A DNA stretch of 24,010 bases from positions 1-24,010 of the forward strand of contig CAKQOW010000035.1 in assembly GCA_934256595.1 (NCBI GenBank), written 5' to 3'. This document shows positions 15,787 through 23,680 of the stretch, one piece after another (positions within the stretch are counted from its first letter, which is position 1; each line of letters starts with the position of its first letter). The position numbers and the translations under genes are program-made. This stretch comes from an uncultured Clostridia bacterium. Lineage in GTDB: Bacteria; Bacillota; Clostridia; Peptostreptococcales; Anaerovoracaceae. The notes under the pieces are model-generated. The model did no database searches and was not told the DNA's origin. It worked only from the letters and a program-made list of their open reading frames with translations.

Positions 15787-17430
15787 TTACATATGCTCCT
15801 GCTGCGCGATAACTATCGCCTGCTCTGCGCTCTGAAATACATATTCCTCGCCTATGAGGTCTATGAGGCCTCCTTTTCTCATTTCTTCAAGAACCTTGGG
15901 CTGAACGCTTGTAAGGTACACCTCTGTACCGTTTGCCTCAAGCTCTTTTACAAGGTCTATCATTGCCTCTATTCCTGAAAGGTCTATCACAGGCACGCCT
16001 CTCATTGAAAGTATCAGAGCCTCTGCACTGTCCTGTTTTCCAAGCTGTTTGACAAGTTTATCAACCACCGCAAAGAAAATGGCTCCGGTCAGATATGCAA
16101 TTCTGACCTTGTTTGATATCTTAGGTAAATGAACTCCCACCTCCTCTAATCTGTCCTTGTCTATTTCACTTACCGATATATCTATATCCGTGAGCTTGAC
16201 GATTATGAGAAATGACGAGAATGCCACCCCTATTATAATGGCCTGTGTAAGATCCAGTACCACAGTTGCAATCATTGTTATGAAGAATTTGAGCATTCCC
16301 GATCTGAATTTATGATCGAATATGAAGTGTATGTTTTTCCAGTCGTTCATTCTCCATGCGGTTATTATCAGAATCCCCGCCAGCGCCGAAAGCGGTACTT
16401 GTGACATTACAGGCGAAAGTACGAACATCGAAAGCAGCAGAATTACGGCATGGAATATTCCCGTTATTCTGGTCTGACAGCCCGATCTGATGGCAACGCT
16501 GGTTCTTGCAATAGCCGCCGTTGCAGGTATGCCGCCAAACAGCGGTATTACCATATTGCCTATGCCCTGGGCCACAAGTTCTCTGTCTGCATTAAGTTCT
16601 TCTTTTTTCATCTTGCCGGCTGACGCGCCGCAGAGCAGACTTTCTATCATGCCCAGAGCAGCAATGGAAAGAGCCGGAACAAATAAGTCCCAGAACTGAG
16701 CCATGTTCATACCGCCAAGTGAAAGTCTGTCGTCAAGAAACAGGCTCTTTGGTATCTGTCCTACAGTTTCAACATCGGGGTTTAAGAAATGACATACTAT
16801 GAGAACTATTACAAGCGCCGCAAGTGATGACGGTATTTTGTCGTTAAGCTTCTTTGGCCATACAATCATTAGGAGCATTACCGCTGCGCCGATTGCAACT
16901 GCCTGCCAGTTGGGATCAAAACCGTTTGTGAAATATGACAGCACCTTGGTTATGGCAAGATCGCCCGAAGATGTGACACCGAAGAAATTATCAAGCTGCC
17001 CCAGAGCAATTATGAGGGCTATACCTGATGTGAATCCGGTAATTACAGATGACGGAATATAATAGATGACTCTGCCGAGCCTGAGTATACCGGCAATAAC
17101 AAGAATAATTCCCGCTATGAAGCAGGCTGTAAGTATTCCCTGCATGCCGTATTTTGAAGCCAGTGTGACAAGTATGGCTGTCATTGCGCCTGTCGGCCCC
17201 GATATCTGAAATGACGCGCCTGAAAAAATACTGATTATAACGCCTCCGATAATAGCCGTAACAAGACCTGCTGCCGCAGTTGCTCCGGAACTGACACCGA
17301 ATGCAAGAGCCAGCGGAAGCGCTACAGCCGCCACTGTGATACCCGACATTAAATCCTTAGAGAGTTTCTTACCGTTATATCCCGAAAACTCTTCTCTTAA
17401 ATCTGAAACATAATCTTTAACAAGATGCAT
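15787..17430 (-). CDS. SulP (SLC26) family anion transporter with STAS domain
   Basis: This inner-membrane transporter moves sulfate, bicarbonate or another anion. The 547 residues begin with a short cytoplasmic N terminus and then the SulP transmembrane domain (about 25-415), including GITVAAVALPLALAFGVSSG (about 30-49), the ISGPTGAMTAILVTLAS stretch (about 76-92) and IIALGQLDNFFGV. The C-terminal STAS domain (about 430-545) has ALILSMRGVPVIDLSGIEAM, typical of these regulators. The gene follows the UvrD-like helicase by 166 bases but has its own extended -10 promoter and upstream direct repeats. Its last 27 codons are duplicated at 11752-11835. With a PAPS-making operon about 9 kb away, sulfate is an attractive substrate, but SulP members vary and the sequence alone does not settle this. 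Confidence 0.93.
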   Translation of the reverse strand: MHLVKDYVSDLREEFSGYNGKKLSKDLMSGITVAAVALPLALAFGVSSGATAAAGLVTAIIGGVIISIFSGASFQISGPTGAMTAILVTLASKYGMQGILTACFIAGIILVIAGILRLGRVIYYIPSSVITGFTSGIALIIALGQLDNFFGVTSSGDLAITKVLSYFTNGFDPNWQAVAIGAAVMLLMIVWPKKLNDKIPSSLAALVIVLIVCHFLNPDVETVGQIPKSLFLDDRLSLGGMNMAQFWDLFVPALSIAALGMIESLLCGASAGKMKKEELNADRELVAQGIGNMVIPLFGGIPATAAIARTSVAIRSGCQTRITGIFHAVILLLSMFVLSPVMSQVPLSALAGILIITAWRMNDWKNIHFIFDHKFRSGMLKFFITMIATVVLDLTQAIIIGVAFSSFLIIVKLTDIDISVSEIDKDRLEEVGVHLPKISNKVRIAYLTGAIFFAVVDKLVKQLGKQDSAEALILSMRGVPVIDLSGIEAMIDLVKELEANGTEVYLTSVQPKVLEEMRKGGLIDLIGEEYVFQSAEQAIVIAQQEHM

Positions 17431-17469
17431 AAATCCTCCCTGTGCATATTTTAAAAGTAACTACTTTGC

Positions 17470-17478
17470 ATTATATCA
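17470..17478 (-). promoter_or_regulatory. Extended -10 promoter of the SulP gene
   Basis: The minus strand reads TGATATAAT, a perfect extended -10 element, 40 bases upstream of the SulP ATG. No good -35 hexamer is present, consistent with extended -10 recognition or help from a factor bound at the repeats at 17541-17579. GGGAGG precedes the start codon. Confidence 0.7.
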
Positions 17479-17540
17479 CAGTTTTTCGGTACTTGTTTGC
17501 GGTTATGTGGATAATATATAATTGAGCAACAAAGTATACT

Positions 17541-17579
17541 TTGGCCAATCATCGGAAAAATATTCGGCCAATCGTCGGA
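17541..17579 (-). repeat. Two 16-bp direct repeats, 23-bp period, upstream of the SulP promoter
   Basis: On the plus strand TTGGCCAATCATCGGA (17541-17556) and TCGGCCAATCGTCGGA (17564-17579) differ at two positions and are 23 bases apart, close to two helical turns. They end about 78 bases upstream of the predicted SulP transcription start, a usual place for an activator. They also lie just past the UvrD-like stop codon, but they do not form a terminator hairpin. Confidence 0.7.
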
Positions 17580-17596
17580 TTTTTGTTTTGCATCTA

Positions 17597-19609
17597 TCAT
17601 TTCACTGTCTGTATTATCCCCTGACTTATGCAGAATCCATATGATAAAACCCTTCTGCCGCTTTCAAAAATCGCTGTAACAGCATCTCCGTCAGCAGACA
17701 TTACCGTTCCTGTGCCAAAGGATTTATGTATAATCACATCTCCCGGTTCAAACTCCATATTCACAGAAGTTTCGCATGCCGCCTTGCCCGGCTGGGTTTT
17801 CCGGAGTATCTTGTCCATAAGATATACAAACGGCATATAGCAGTCGCTGTATTTAAGTATTATCAGGCTTTCCCTGGCTCTTGTCATGCCTACATAAAAA
17901 AGCCGTCTTTCCTCTTCAATATCTGCCTCCGCGCCCGGCAATATCCCGTCAGCTGCATCTGCAATTATTACATTATCGTATTCAAGCCCCTTTGCCGAAT
18001 GAATGGTGGACAGTATAACATCTGCGCCATAATCAGGCGCTTTATTCTCAATATCATATTTAAGCTCTTCAAGCATATTGAGAAACTCCTCAGCGCTCAT
18101 ATCCTCTGCTGCAAGGCATTTGAGTATGTACATCTTCTCTGCATCTATGCTTCTTTTCCCTGCAATCAGGAATTCTATGGTTTCAAGCGCCTCCGGGGCT
18201 GACATTGTTTTAAGCTTCCTGATATATGAGGCTGTACTCTTAATCTCCCTGCTTCTGCTGCCTTCCTTTACAAGCAGTTCAAGGCAGTTCCATATTCCCT
18301 CTCCGCTTCTGCCGTTTTCATACATATTTACTGCTGTCTCTGCCATTTTTTTAGTTATATAGCAGCCTGTTTTGGAATAGGTGTTCATAAACAGCTCTGT
18401 GTTTCCCATATCATATGAAAGCCTAATCAGGTCGGTTACATATCGTACTGTCCTGCCTGTGAAAAAAACAGTTTCCATACCCTTGCAGTTATATCTTATT
18501 CCTGCCTTTCTGAATCTGTATATGTACGGCAGCGCGCTGTCATTGTTTCTGTAAAGTATGGCAGTCTGCCTGCCGCTGTAAACACTCCTTATGTGGTTTA
18601 TAACTCTGTCGTACTGCTGCTGTCTTTTTTCCATACCGTCTATTGTCACAGGTTTTGTTTCCGGCTTTGCAGGCAGCATTTTTTTATCGTACCTGTCCTG
18701 ATTGTGCTTAATAAACTGCGCAGCTGCATTTACAATATATCCGTCAGATCTGTAGTCTGTTTCAAGGAGCATCACCTGCCCGCCTTTATATGTTTTTTCA
18801 AATTCCATAAGCGCCCTGGGATACGCAGCCCTAAAGCCGTATATGCTCTGGTCCTCGTCGCCTGCCATAAACAGCTCATTTCTGCCGTGGGCAAGCAGCT
18901 GAATTATATAGTGCTGTATTTTAGAGGTGTCCTGCGCCTCATCGACAAGCAGGTATCTGTATCTGTTTTTAAAGTATTCGCGGACTCTGCTGTTTTTTCT
19001 CAGTATGCGGAATGCAAATACCATCTGATCGTCAAAGTCCATCATGCGATTCTCACTGAGCCTGCGGCAGTACTTCTCATATATATTCTCTATTGAAATT
19101 TTGTCTTCTGTAACTGTTATCGCTCTTATCTGCTTTTTGTCAAGGATCATATTTTTAATATATGTTATATGCTGCTGTATTTCCTTGAGGTCAGCCTCAT
19201 CAGGCCAGTTTCCCGTCTCTGCTATGTATATCTCCCTTATGGCAGGAAGATTATCCTCTATGAGTTCAAAACTGCTGCCGCCTGTAATGTATGTGTAGTA
19301 CCCTATTATTTCATTGCACAGTGAATTTATGGTCTTAAATGTCACAGCATCTGAATATTCCCCGCCGAAATATTTTTCAAATCTTGCCTTCATATCCCTT
19401 GTCGCTGCGTTTGTATATGTCACAGTAAGTATATGTTCAGTTCTGACGCCTTTTACATATATCATATATCCGAGCCTTGCAACAAGGGTTGTGGTTTTGC
19501 CGGAGCCGGGCACAGCAAGAAGCAGGCAGAGATTATCGCATTTAACAGCCTCTGCCTGCCGGTCATCAAGTCTTAAATTAAACTTCTCTATGTACTGTTC
19601 AAAAGTCAT
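17597..19609 (-). CDS. UvrD/PcrA-like superfamily 1A DNA helicase
   Basis: This ATP-dependent 3'-5' DNA helicase is of the UvrD type. All core motifs are visible in 670 residues: Walker A AVPGSGKTTT (32-41), motif Ia VTYTNAA (63-69), motif II DEAQD (223-227), motif III QSIYGFR (254-260), motif IV ETDYRSD (283-289), motif V HSAKGLE (537-543) and motif VI VGMTRAR (573-579). A C-terminal segment (620-670: FEPGDVIIHKSFGTGTVMSADG) resembles the tudor-like tail of PcrA/UvrD. At 670 residues it is shorter than typical PcrA (about 720-740), so it is more likely an accessory helicase than the housekeeping copy. It overlaps the preceding small gene by 11 bases and is probably translated with it. A role in repair or in handling foreign DNA is inferred from the neighbourhood. 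Confidence 0.92.
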   Translation of the reverse strand: MTFEQYIEKFNLRLDDRQAEAVKCDNLCLLLAVPGSGKTTTLVARLGYMIYVKGVRTEHILTVTYTNAATRDMKARFEKYFGGEYSDAVTFKTINSLCNEIIGYYTYITGGSSFELIEDNLPAIREIYIAETGNWPDEADLKEIQQHITYIKNMILDKKQIRAITVTEDKISIENIYEKYCRRLSENRMMDFDDQMVFAFRILRKNSRVREYFKNRYRYLLVDEAQDTSKIQHYIIQLLAHGRNELFMAGDEDQSIYGFRAAYPRALMEFEKTYKGGQVMLLETDYRSDGYIVNAAAQFIKHNQDRYDKKMLPAKPETKPVTIDGMEKRQQQYDRVINHIRSVYSGRQTAILYRNNDSALPYIYRFRKAGIRYNCKGMETVFFTGRTVRYVTDLIRLSYDMGNTELFMNTYSKTGCYITKKMAETAVNMYENGRSGEGIWNCLELLVKEGSRSREIKSTASYIRKLKTMSAPEALETIEFLIAGKRSIDAEKMYILKCLAAEDMSAEEFLNMLEELKYDIENKAPDYGADVILSTIHSAKGLEYDNVIIADAADGILPGAEADIEEERRLFYVGMTRARESLIILKYSDCYMPFVYLMDKILRKTQPGKAACETSVNMEFEPGDVIIHKSFGTGTVMSADGDAVTAIFESGRRVLSYGFCISQGIIQTVK

Positions 19610-19937
19610 ATCGGTAACTCCGCCGTTCAGTAAAATCCCTTACATCCTGTTTAAGTTCCTCGCTGAAATCAGCAATATCGTCATAAGTTATAACGTCAAG
19701 GACGATAAATCTGATAATGTCATCCAGAGCACTGGATTTTCTGACCTCTATAATAACTCCGGGGTGTTTCCTGTCATTTTTAATACGTTTTTCAAGTGTC
19801 CAGAATTTTTCTGAAGCGGGCCTTTCATCATTGCTCAGCATTTCAATGTATTCTTTAACAAGCTTCTCCATATATCTTTCCTGCCAGCCGGGCAGTTTTT
19901 CTCTGTAAAGCTTCCAGTCTTTTTTTGATATATCCAT
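19599..19937 (-). CDS. Small conserved-looking protein of unknown function, coupled to the helicase
   Basis: A 112-residue, strongly charged protein beginning MDISKKDWKLYREKLPGWQE. It is predicted mostly helical, has no signal peptide or membrane segment, and shows no enzyme motif I recognise. Similar short proteins with a W-x-x-Y-x-E-K-L-P-x-W-Q-E start are familiar in Clostridia, without a known function. AGGAGG lies 7 bases before the ATG. The gene overlaps the start of the UvrD-like gene by 11 bases, so it could be a partner of that helicase. Its start codon lies about 26 bases after the point where the RhuM remnant loses homology, so it may have gained a new upstream neighbour by deletion. 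Confidence 0.75.
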   Translation of the reverse strand: MDISKKDWKLYREKLPGWQERYMEKLVKEYIEMLSNDERPASEKFWTLEKRIKNDRKHPGVIIEVRKSSALDDIIRFIVLDVITYDDIADFSEELKQDVRDFTERRSYRYDF

Positions 19938-19962
19938 TGTTTCCTCCTGTGTTATTTATCGC

Positions 19963-20418
19963 TTTTTCCGATAATCTTATATCTCTCGTTCTGTCTAAGA
20001 GTTCTTTCCGGTACATTCCTCCGCCGTTGCTTTTAAGGCGTTCATCGTCCATTGTAAAGCCCTTGATAATGTACTCTTTTAATCGTTCTGCTGCCCGTTT
20101 TCTGAAACCGGCAGCTATTGATGATTTAATTCTGTATCCCAGAGAGATAATCATATCAAGGTTATAGAAAGTTATTTCTCTGCTGACATTTCTCTCACCT
20201 TCTTTTCGAACCTGTCGGAATTTCCGACAGGTTGAGGCTTCATCAAGTTCCCCTTCCATATAAATATTTTTTCTATGTTCAACCACATTTGTTCTTGAAG
20301 TTTGAAACAGTTTCGTCAGTTGCTGCTGCGTAAGCCATACTGTTTCATCTTCCAGTTTAACCTCAATGTTTGTGCTTCCGTCTTAGCTTGTATAAATGAG
20401 AATTTCACTTTCATTCAT
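19963..20418 (-). pseudogene. RhuM-family gene remnant (nonsense codon and 3' truncation)
   Basis: An ATG at 20418 starts MNESEILIYTS, then an in-frame TAA (20385-20383), then the reading continues in the same frame as DGSTNIEVKLEDETVWLTQQQL and on through VVEHRKNIYMEGELDEASTCRKFRQVRKEG, YNLDMIISLGYRIKS and LKEYIIKGFTMDDERLK. This is the N-terminal domain of RhuM-like (virulence RhuM, DNA-binding-like) proteins, which usually run to some 330 residues. A Glu codon is the likely original at the TAA. Homology ends at about 19963 (RDIRLSEK); the rest of the open frame (to 19855) only overlaps the next gene. The gene therefore has two lesions and is probably dead. It follows Fic by 28 bases, in a setting where RhuM genes often appear among mobile or defence genes. 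Confidence 0.88.
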
Positions 20419-20446
20419 TTGATTAAAATCTCCTTAATAAGGTAGT

Positions 20447-21529
20447 TTATTCTGTAAAAGTATATTTTCCCTTGCCATATCCCCTTTGAGGTTTAATAAC
20501 ACCATATTCAAGCATTTTCTTTATCAGAGCTGATGCAGGTGATGCAGTTATACCAAGAATATTCATCACATCGCTCCTTCCAAAGATCCTGTCATTTCCC
20601 AGTGCATTCCTGAGCATCTGAATATTCTTTTTTGTCCTCTCCGAAACATTCAATGTCCTGTTTGCATTCTCAATGTCCTGTTTCGCTTTGTCAATGTCCT
20701 GTTTTGAAAGCTTTTTAAACTTACCGCTTATATGCATTGTTCTGTTGTGAAGTTCATTTTTTTCACCAAGCAGCAGATTCTTTAGAAACAGTTCCAGATA
20801 CTCTGTAGTCTCATGAACGCCATTAACCAGGTCGTTATAGTTTGCACGCACCAGTGCATTTCTGAAATACCAGGCATTTTGTGCAAATATGTCATTTGTC
20901 ACATCAAAGCCCAGTGTTCTCAGATATTTTATGAAAAAGACCGCCGTTGTTCTGGTATTCCCTTCACCAAAAATATGAATCTGCCACAATCCTGCTACAA
21001 ATACTGCAATATGGTGTATTATTTCATCCATAGAAAGTCCTTTGTAGCTGTACTTTTTTTCCTGTGAAATATCATACTCCAAAGTTGCTTCAAGTTCTGT
21101 GGCACTTCCGTAAGTAACTGTCGCTCCGTCTAAGATCCATTCTTTTTTTGTAATGTTGTATTCTCTTATTTCACCTGCATTCTCATATATACCCTGAAAC
21201 AGTTTTTTATGAATAGCCAGATACTCTTTTGAGGTGAATGAGAATGATCTCTCTGACAAAAGTTTTGCTATTCTCTGAGAAACTTTATCAGCCTCTTCCA
21301 CGCGACCGTATTCCGGATTTTCTTCATAGTAGGCCGCAAGCAACTCTCCGGCTTCATCTATAGTGATTTTGCCTTCAATGTTCTGTATTGCAGTTCCTGC
21401 AAGATATTCTGAAGTCTTCAGACCATCTACATCCTGAAGTCCGATTGCTGTGCGCCACGCATAGGCTCTGTCTCGCCTGCCGGGCTCTGACTGCTTTATA
21501 TACTCCTTAAAAGGATCCTGTGAACACAT
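20447..21529 (-). CDS. fic: Fic-domain protein, probable AMP-transferase, with C-terminal winged helix
   Basis: Fic enzymes usually transfer AMP from ATP to a hydroxyl side chain of a target protein. The 360 residues carry the active-site motif HIFGEGNTRT (185-194), matching HxFx(D/E)GNxR with His, Asn and Arg in place. Upstream, TAIQNIEGKITIDEAGELL (46-64) looks like an inhibitory or VbhA-like antitoxin helix with a Glu-Gly pair, so the enzyme may be self-inhibited; the (S/T)xxxE(G/N) spacing is not exact. Residues 295-360 resemble a winged helix-turn-helix. A lysine/glutamine-rich linker (272-293) is encoded by a short DNA repeat. The gene lies between a broken AlbA_2 gene (13 bases upstream) and a broken RhuM gene (28 bases downstream), yet is itself intact. 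Confidence 0.9.
   Translation of the reverse strand: MCSQDPFKEYIKQSEPGRRDRAYAWRTAIGLQDVDGLKTSEYLAGTAIQNIEGKITIDEAGELLAAYYEENPEYGRVEEADKVSQRIAKLLSERSFSFTSKEYLAIHKKLFQGIYENAGEIREYNITKKEWILDGATVTYGSATELEATLEYDISQEKKYSYKGLSMDEIIHHIAVFVAGLWQIHIFGEGNTRTTAVFFIKYLRTLGFDVTNDIFAQNAWYFRNALVRANYNDLVNGVHETTEYLELFLKNLLLGEKNELHNRTMHISGKFKKLSKQDIDKAKQDIENANRTLNVSERTKKNIQMLRNALGNDRIFGRSDVMNILGITASPASALIKKMLEYGVIKPQRGYGKGKYTFTE
20650..20705 (-). repeat. Triplicated 14-bp word inside the Fic linker
   Basis: The word TCAATGTCCTGTTT (plus strand) occurs three times, starting at 20650, 20670 and 20691, with steps of 20 and 21 bases. Two copies share a reading frame and give KQDID/KQDIE; the third is out of phase and gives NRTLN. 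It encodes a charged helical linker. Confidence 0.7.
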
Positions 21530-21542
21530 TGCATTTTCCTCT

Positions 21543-22913
21543 CTATTCTTTGATTTCCCAGTGACCGCTGTAACCGCTGCCTACAAATTTTATATCAGTC
21601 ATCTGTTTTAATTCTCTTTCTATAGTTTTGACACTGACATTTGCTTTCTGGGCAATCTCTGCTCTGGTTATCCTATTATTGTTTCTTATTTCTGCAATTA
21701 TCAGTTCTGGAAGATAATCATCTTGAGCGACATCTTGAGCGACATCTTGAGCGACATTATAATTCAGATTAGGCATAATAACAGTAAACTGATACCTGTC
21801 GGACCTGAATTTCGGCATTTTGTCATCTGTGAAATTCACCTGATGTTCATAAGCATGAATAATTTTGCCGAAGCCACTGCCTTTTCGCTCCATTAATCCA
21901 AGCCTTCCAAACACATCGGCAATAACCGGATTTCTTCTGGTAGACGGAACTGTAAGCGGATCACGTTCCTGAATAACTGATCCGTCCAGCATTCCACCCG
22001 GCGAATAAATCTCCATTCTGTCATCAAATATATCTATATGGACTTCACTGCCGTTAACCAGATAATCTCTGTGCACAATAGCATTAATCAATGCTTCATG
22101 ATAGCTTCGTTCAACGTATTCCGGCATTTCTTCTCTGGAATTAGGTGTTTTACGCCACATAATCCGGCAATTGCGTTTGATGAAATTCTCACCTTCCTCA
22201 AGCAGATAAATGAGACTTCCCGAAAATTCAGCATCATCAAATGCATCTATTGTACCGCCGCTTTTGTCAAGACCGTTCCATCTTGTACAGAATACTCTTG
22301 ACCATCTGATCGGACTGTCATCTGCAAGCAGGGCACCTGCATTGGTCAGCACTCCGTACTCATCAGCAAGGCCAAATGAAACCATATCCTTATCCTCAAA
22401 ACTGCTCCCTGTCCATTTCCTGTATCTGGCACGCAGTTTGGAAAACGCGAAATCGACCACCTTGTATGAGGATATCTGAGAATCAAATGATGAATTCTTT
22501 CCTCTCATAACCAGCCGCTTCTGTTCTGTAGCTGTTGCCTTAACGCTTTCGTTCCCAACTCTGATAAATGTCTCAGGGACACCATCACCGGCATAATAGT
22601 AAGGAGTCTCATCTCCCTTATTAACCCTTAGGATAATCAGCGTCTTATCGTCAAACACTTCAAAAGTCAGATTAAACTCCGGTATCGGCTCCATTCGTGA
22701 CTTAATCTGTTCACTGATAGTCTCAGCATCACGTTCCGCATTATCGAGCCCTGTCACGTTTCCATCATCGGCTATTCCAAAAATAAGTGCTCCGCCTTCC
22801 CCATTGGCAAATGCGCTGACACTTTTAAGCTAACTCTTTGGTTTACGTGATTCCAGAGACTGTTTCTTGTCATATTCAGTTGTCTCACCAATCAGCTTTC
22901 TGATATCAAACAT
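21543..22913 (-). pseudogene. AlbA_2/Schlafen-like ATP-binding transcriptional regulator with a premature amber codon
   Basis: From the ATG at 22913 (GGGGGAAAAGA upstream) the frame reads MFDIRKLIGETTEYDKKQSL, ESRKPKS, then TAG (22832-22830), then LKSVSAFANGEGGALIFGIADDG and on without a break for 456 codons in total. Relatives have Trp at the stop position, so TGG to TAG is the simple explanation. Domains are AlbA_2 DNA-binding (about 1-130), an ATPase-like C-terminal module with EALINAIVHRDYL and DRMEIYSPGGM, and a final helix-turn-helix (ITRAEIAQKANVSVKTIERELKQM). A VAQD x3 repeat precedes the latter. Internal starts such as the GTG at 22757 could give a shortened protein lacking the first 52 residues. 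Everything after the stop looks intact, so the lesion may be recent. Confidence 0.85.
21717..21756 (-). repeat. 12-bp tandem repeat, three copies, encoding VAQD-VAQD-VAQD
   Basis: The plus strand reads CATCTTGAGCGA in perfect tandem, with the first and last units running into flanking sequence. The unit is a multiple of three, so gain or loss of copies keeps the frame and only changes linker length between the ATPase-like module and the helix-turn-helix. Confidence 0.85.
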
Positions 22914-22932
22914 TCTTTTCCCCCTCACTATT

Positions 22933-23487
22933 CTACCATTCGGCTCCTGTAAGAAACTCATCTATTACATCATAAAAGAATAAGTAATCCTGCACAGGAA
23001 ACCACTTCATTTCCTGTGCGTATGTAACCTTAATCGGGTGTTTAGGATTACCATACCTGGTCATACCGCGCGTATACCAGCTTATATCACAAACTGCATT
23101 GACAATCTTTTGACACTCTATCGGAAGGTAGTCTCTTTCATCGATACTATCTCCCCATATTGCATATACAGCACCTAAAACATACTCATCTTGCAGTTTC
23201 TTTATAACTTCAATATTTCTGTCAGAAATGCTGTCATCCAGTCTGTCCGGCAGATTATCAGGATCCGCAATTCGCACAGGACACAGGTTCACCATTATCC
23301 AGCCGTAATAACCATACTGCTCCGCAATCTTTCTTATCCTTTTTATTGTCGGATTCGGATTTTCAAATGTTGCATCAGTTGGACTCAAACCAACAACCAG
23401 TAAATTGTATTTCCCAGGTTCACCAATGGCATAACATTCTTTGTCATTTCCGATATATAACCGGTTTTCATTCTTACATTCCTTCAT
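22933..23487 (-). CDS. DUF1643 family protein
   Basis: The 184-residue product matches the DUF1643 pattern: LLVVGLSPTDATFENPNPTIKRIRKIAEQYGYYGWIMVNLCPVRIADPDNL (described here in parts: LLVVGLSPTDAT, NPTIKRI, GYYGWIMVNLCPVRIADP), then NIEVIKKL and YAIWGDSI. It is a full-length small cytoplasmic protein without membrane segments. The biochemical role of the family is not known to me; it is common beside mobile elements and accessory genes. AAAGGT lies 8 bases before the ATG. It ends 19 bases before the start of the broken AlbA_2 gene, suggesting one transcript. A likely promoter lies just upstream (23544-23572). Confidence 0.75.
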   Translation of the reverse strand: MKECKNENRLYIGNDKECYAIGEPGKYNLLVVGLSPTDATFENPNPTIKRIRKIAEQYGYYGWIMVNLCPVRIADPDNLPDRLDDSISDRNIEVIKKLQDEYVLGAVYAIWGDSIDERDYLPIECQKIVNAVCDISWYTRGMTRYGNPKHPIKVTYAQEMKWFPVQDYLFFYDVIDEFLTGAEW

Positions 23488-23543
23488 TTATTCTGACCTT
23501 TATAATACTCTTATTATCATTTTAGGGTTTGGATATAATATGC

Positions 23544-23572
23544 ATACTATTTGACCATGTATTTTCTCTCAA
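23544..23572 (-). promoter_or_regulatory. Putative promoter of the DUF1643 gene
   Basis: TTGAGA (23572-23567) and TAGTAT (23549-23544) are 17 bases apart on the minus strand. The -35 box lies inside the inverted repeat at 23566-23584, so a bound protein could block it. The -10 box is a poor match; confidence is low. Confidence 0.3.
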
Positions 23573-23584
23573 CAGCGTTGAGAG
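23566..23584. repeat. 8-bp perfect inverted repeat, candidate operator
   Basis: CTCTCAAC and GTTGAGAG are separated by 3 bases. No T tract follows on either strand, so it is not a typical terminator. It lies between the helicase end and the DUF1643 gene, overlapping the possible -35 box. Confidence 0.5.
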
Positions 23585-23680
23585 TTCTATAGGTTTCATA
23601 AAATTGTTTCATCCTCCATATATTCTGTGATGAATAGCCTCTCTCTGCTAAGGATATATTCGTACAAAGCTTTAATAATC

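Noticed and set aside
19855..19962. C-terminal extension of the RhuM frame (AINNTGGNNGYIKK and onward)
   Set aside because: It only overlaps the ribosome binding site and start of the 112-residue gene in another frame and shows no RhuM similarity.
20650..21756. CRISPR-like array suggested by short repeats
   Set aside because: The repeats are 12-14 bp, lie inside coding sequence and have no spacers of the right size; no cas genes are present.
20383..22832. Stop-codon reassignment (TAA in RhuM, TAG in AlbA_2 read as amino acids)
   Set aside because: The two codons differ, and both TAA and TAG are used as normal terminators of intact genes in this window; ordinary nonsense mutation is simpler.
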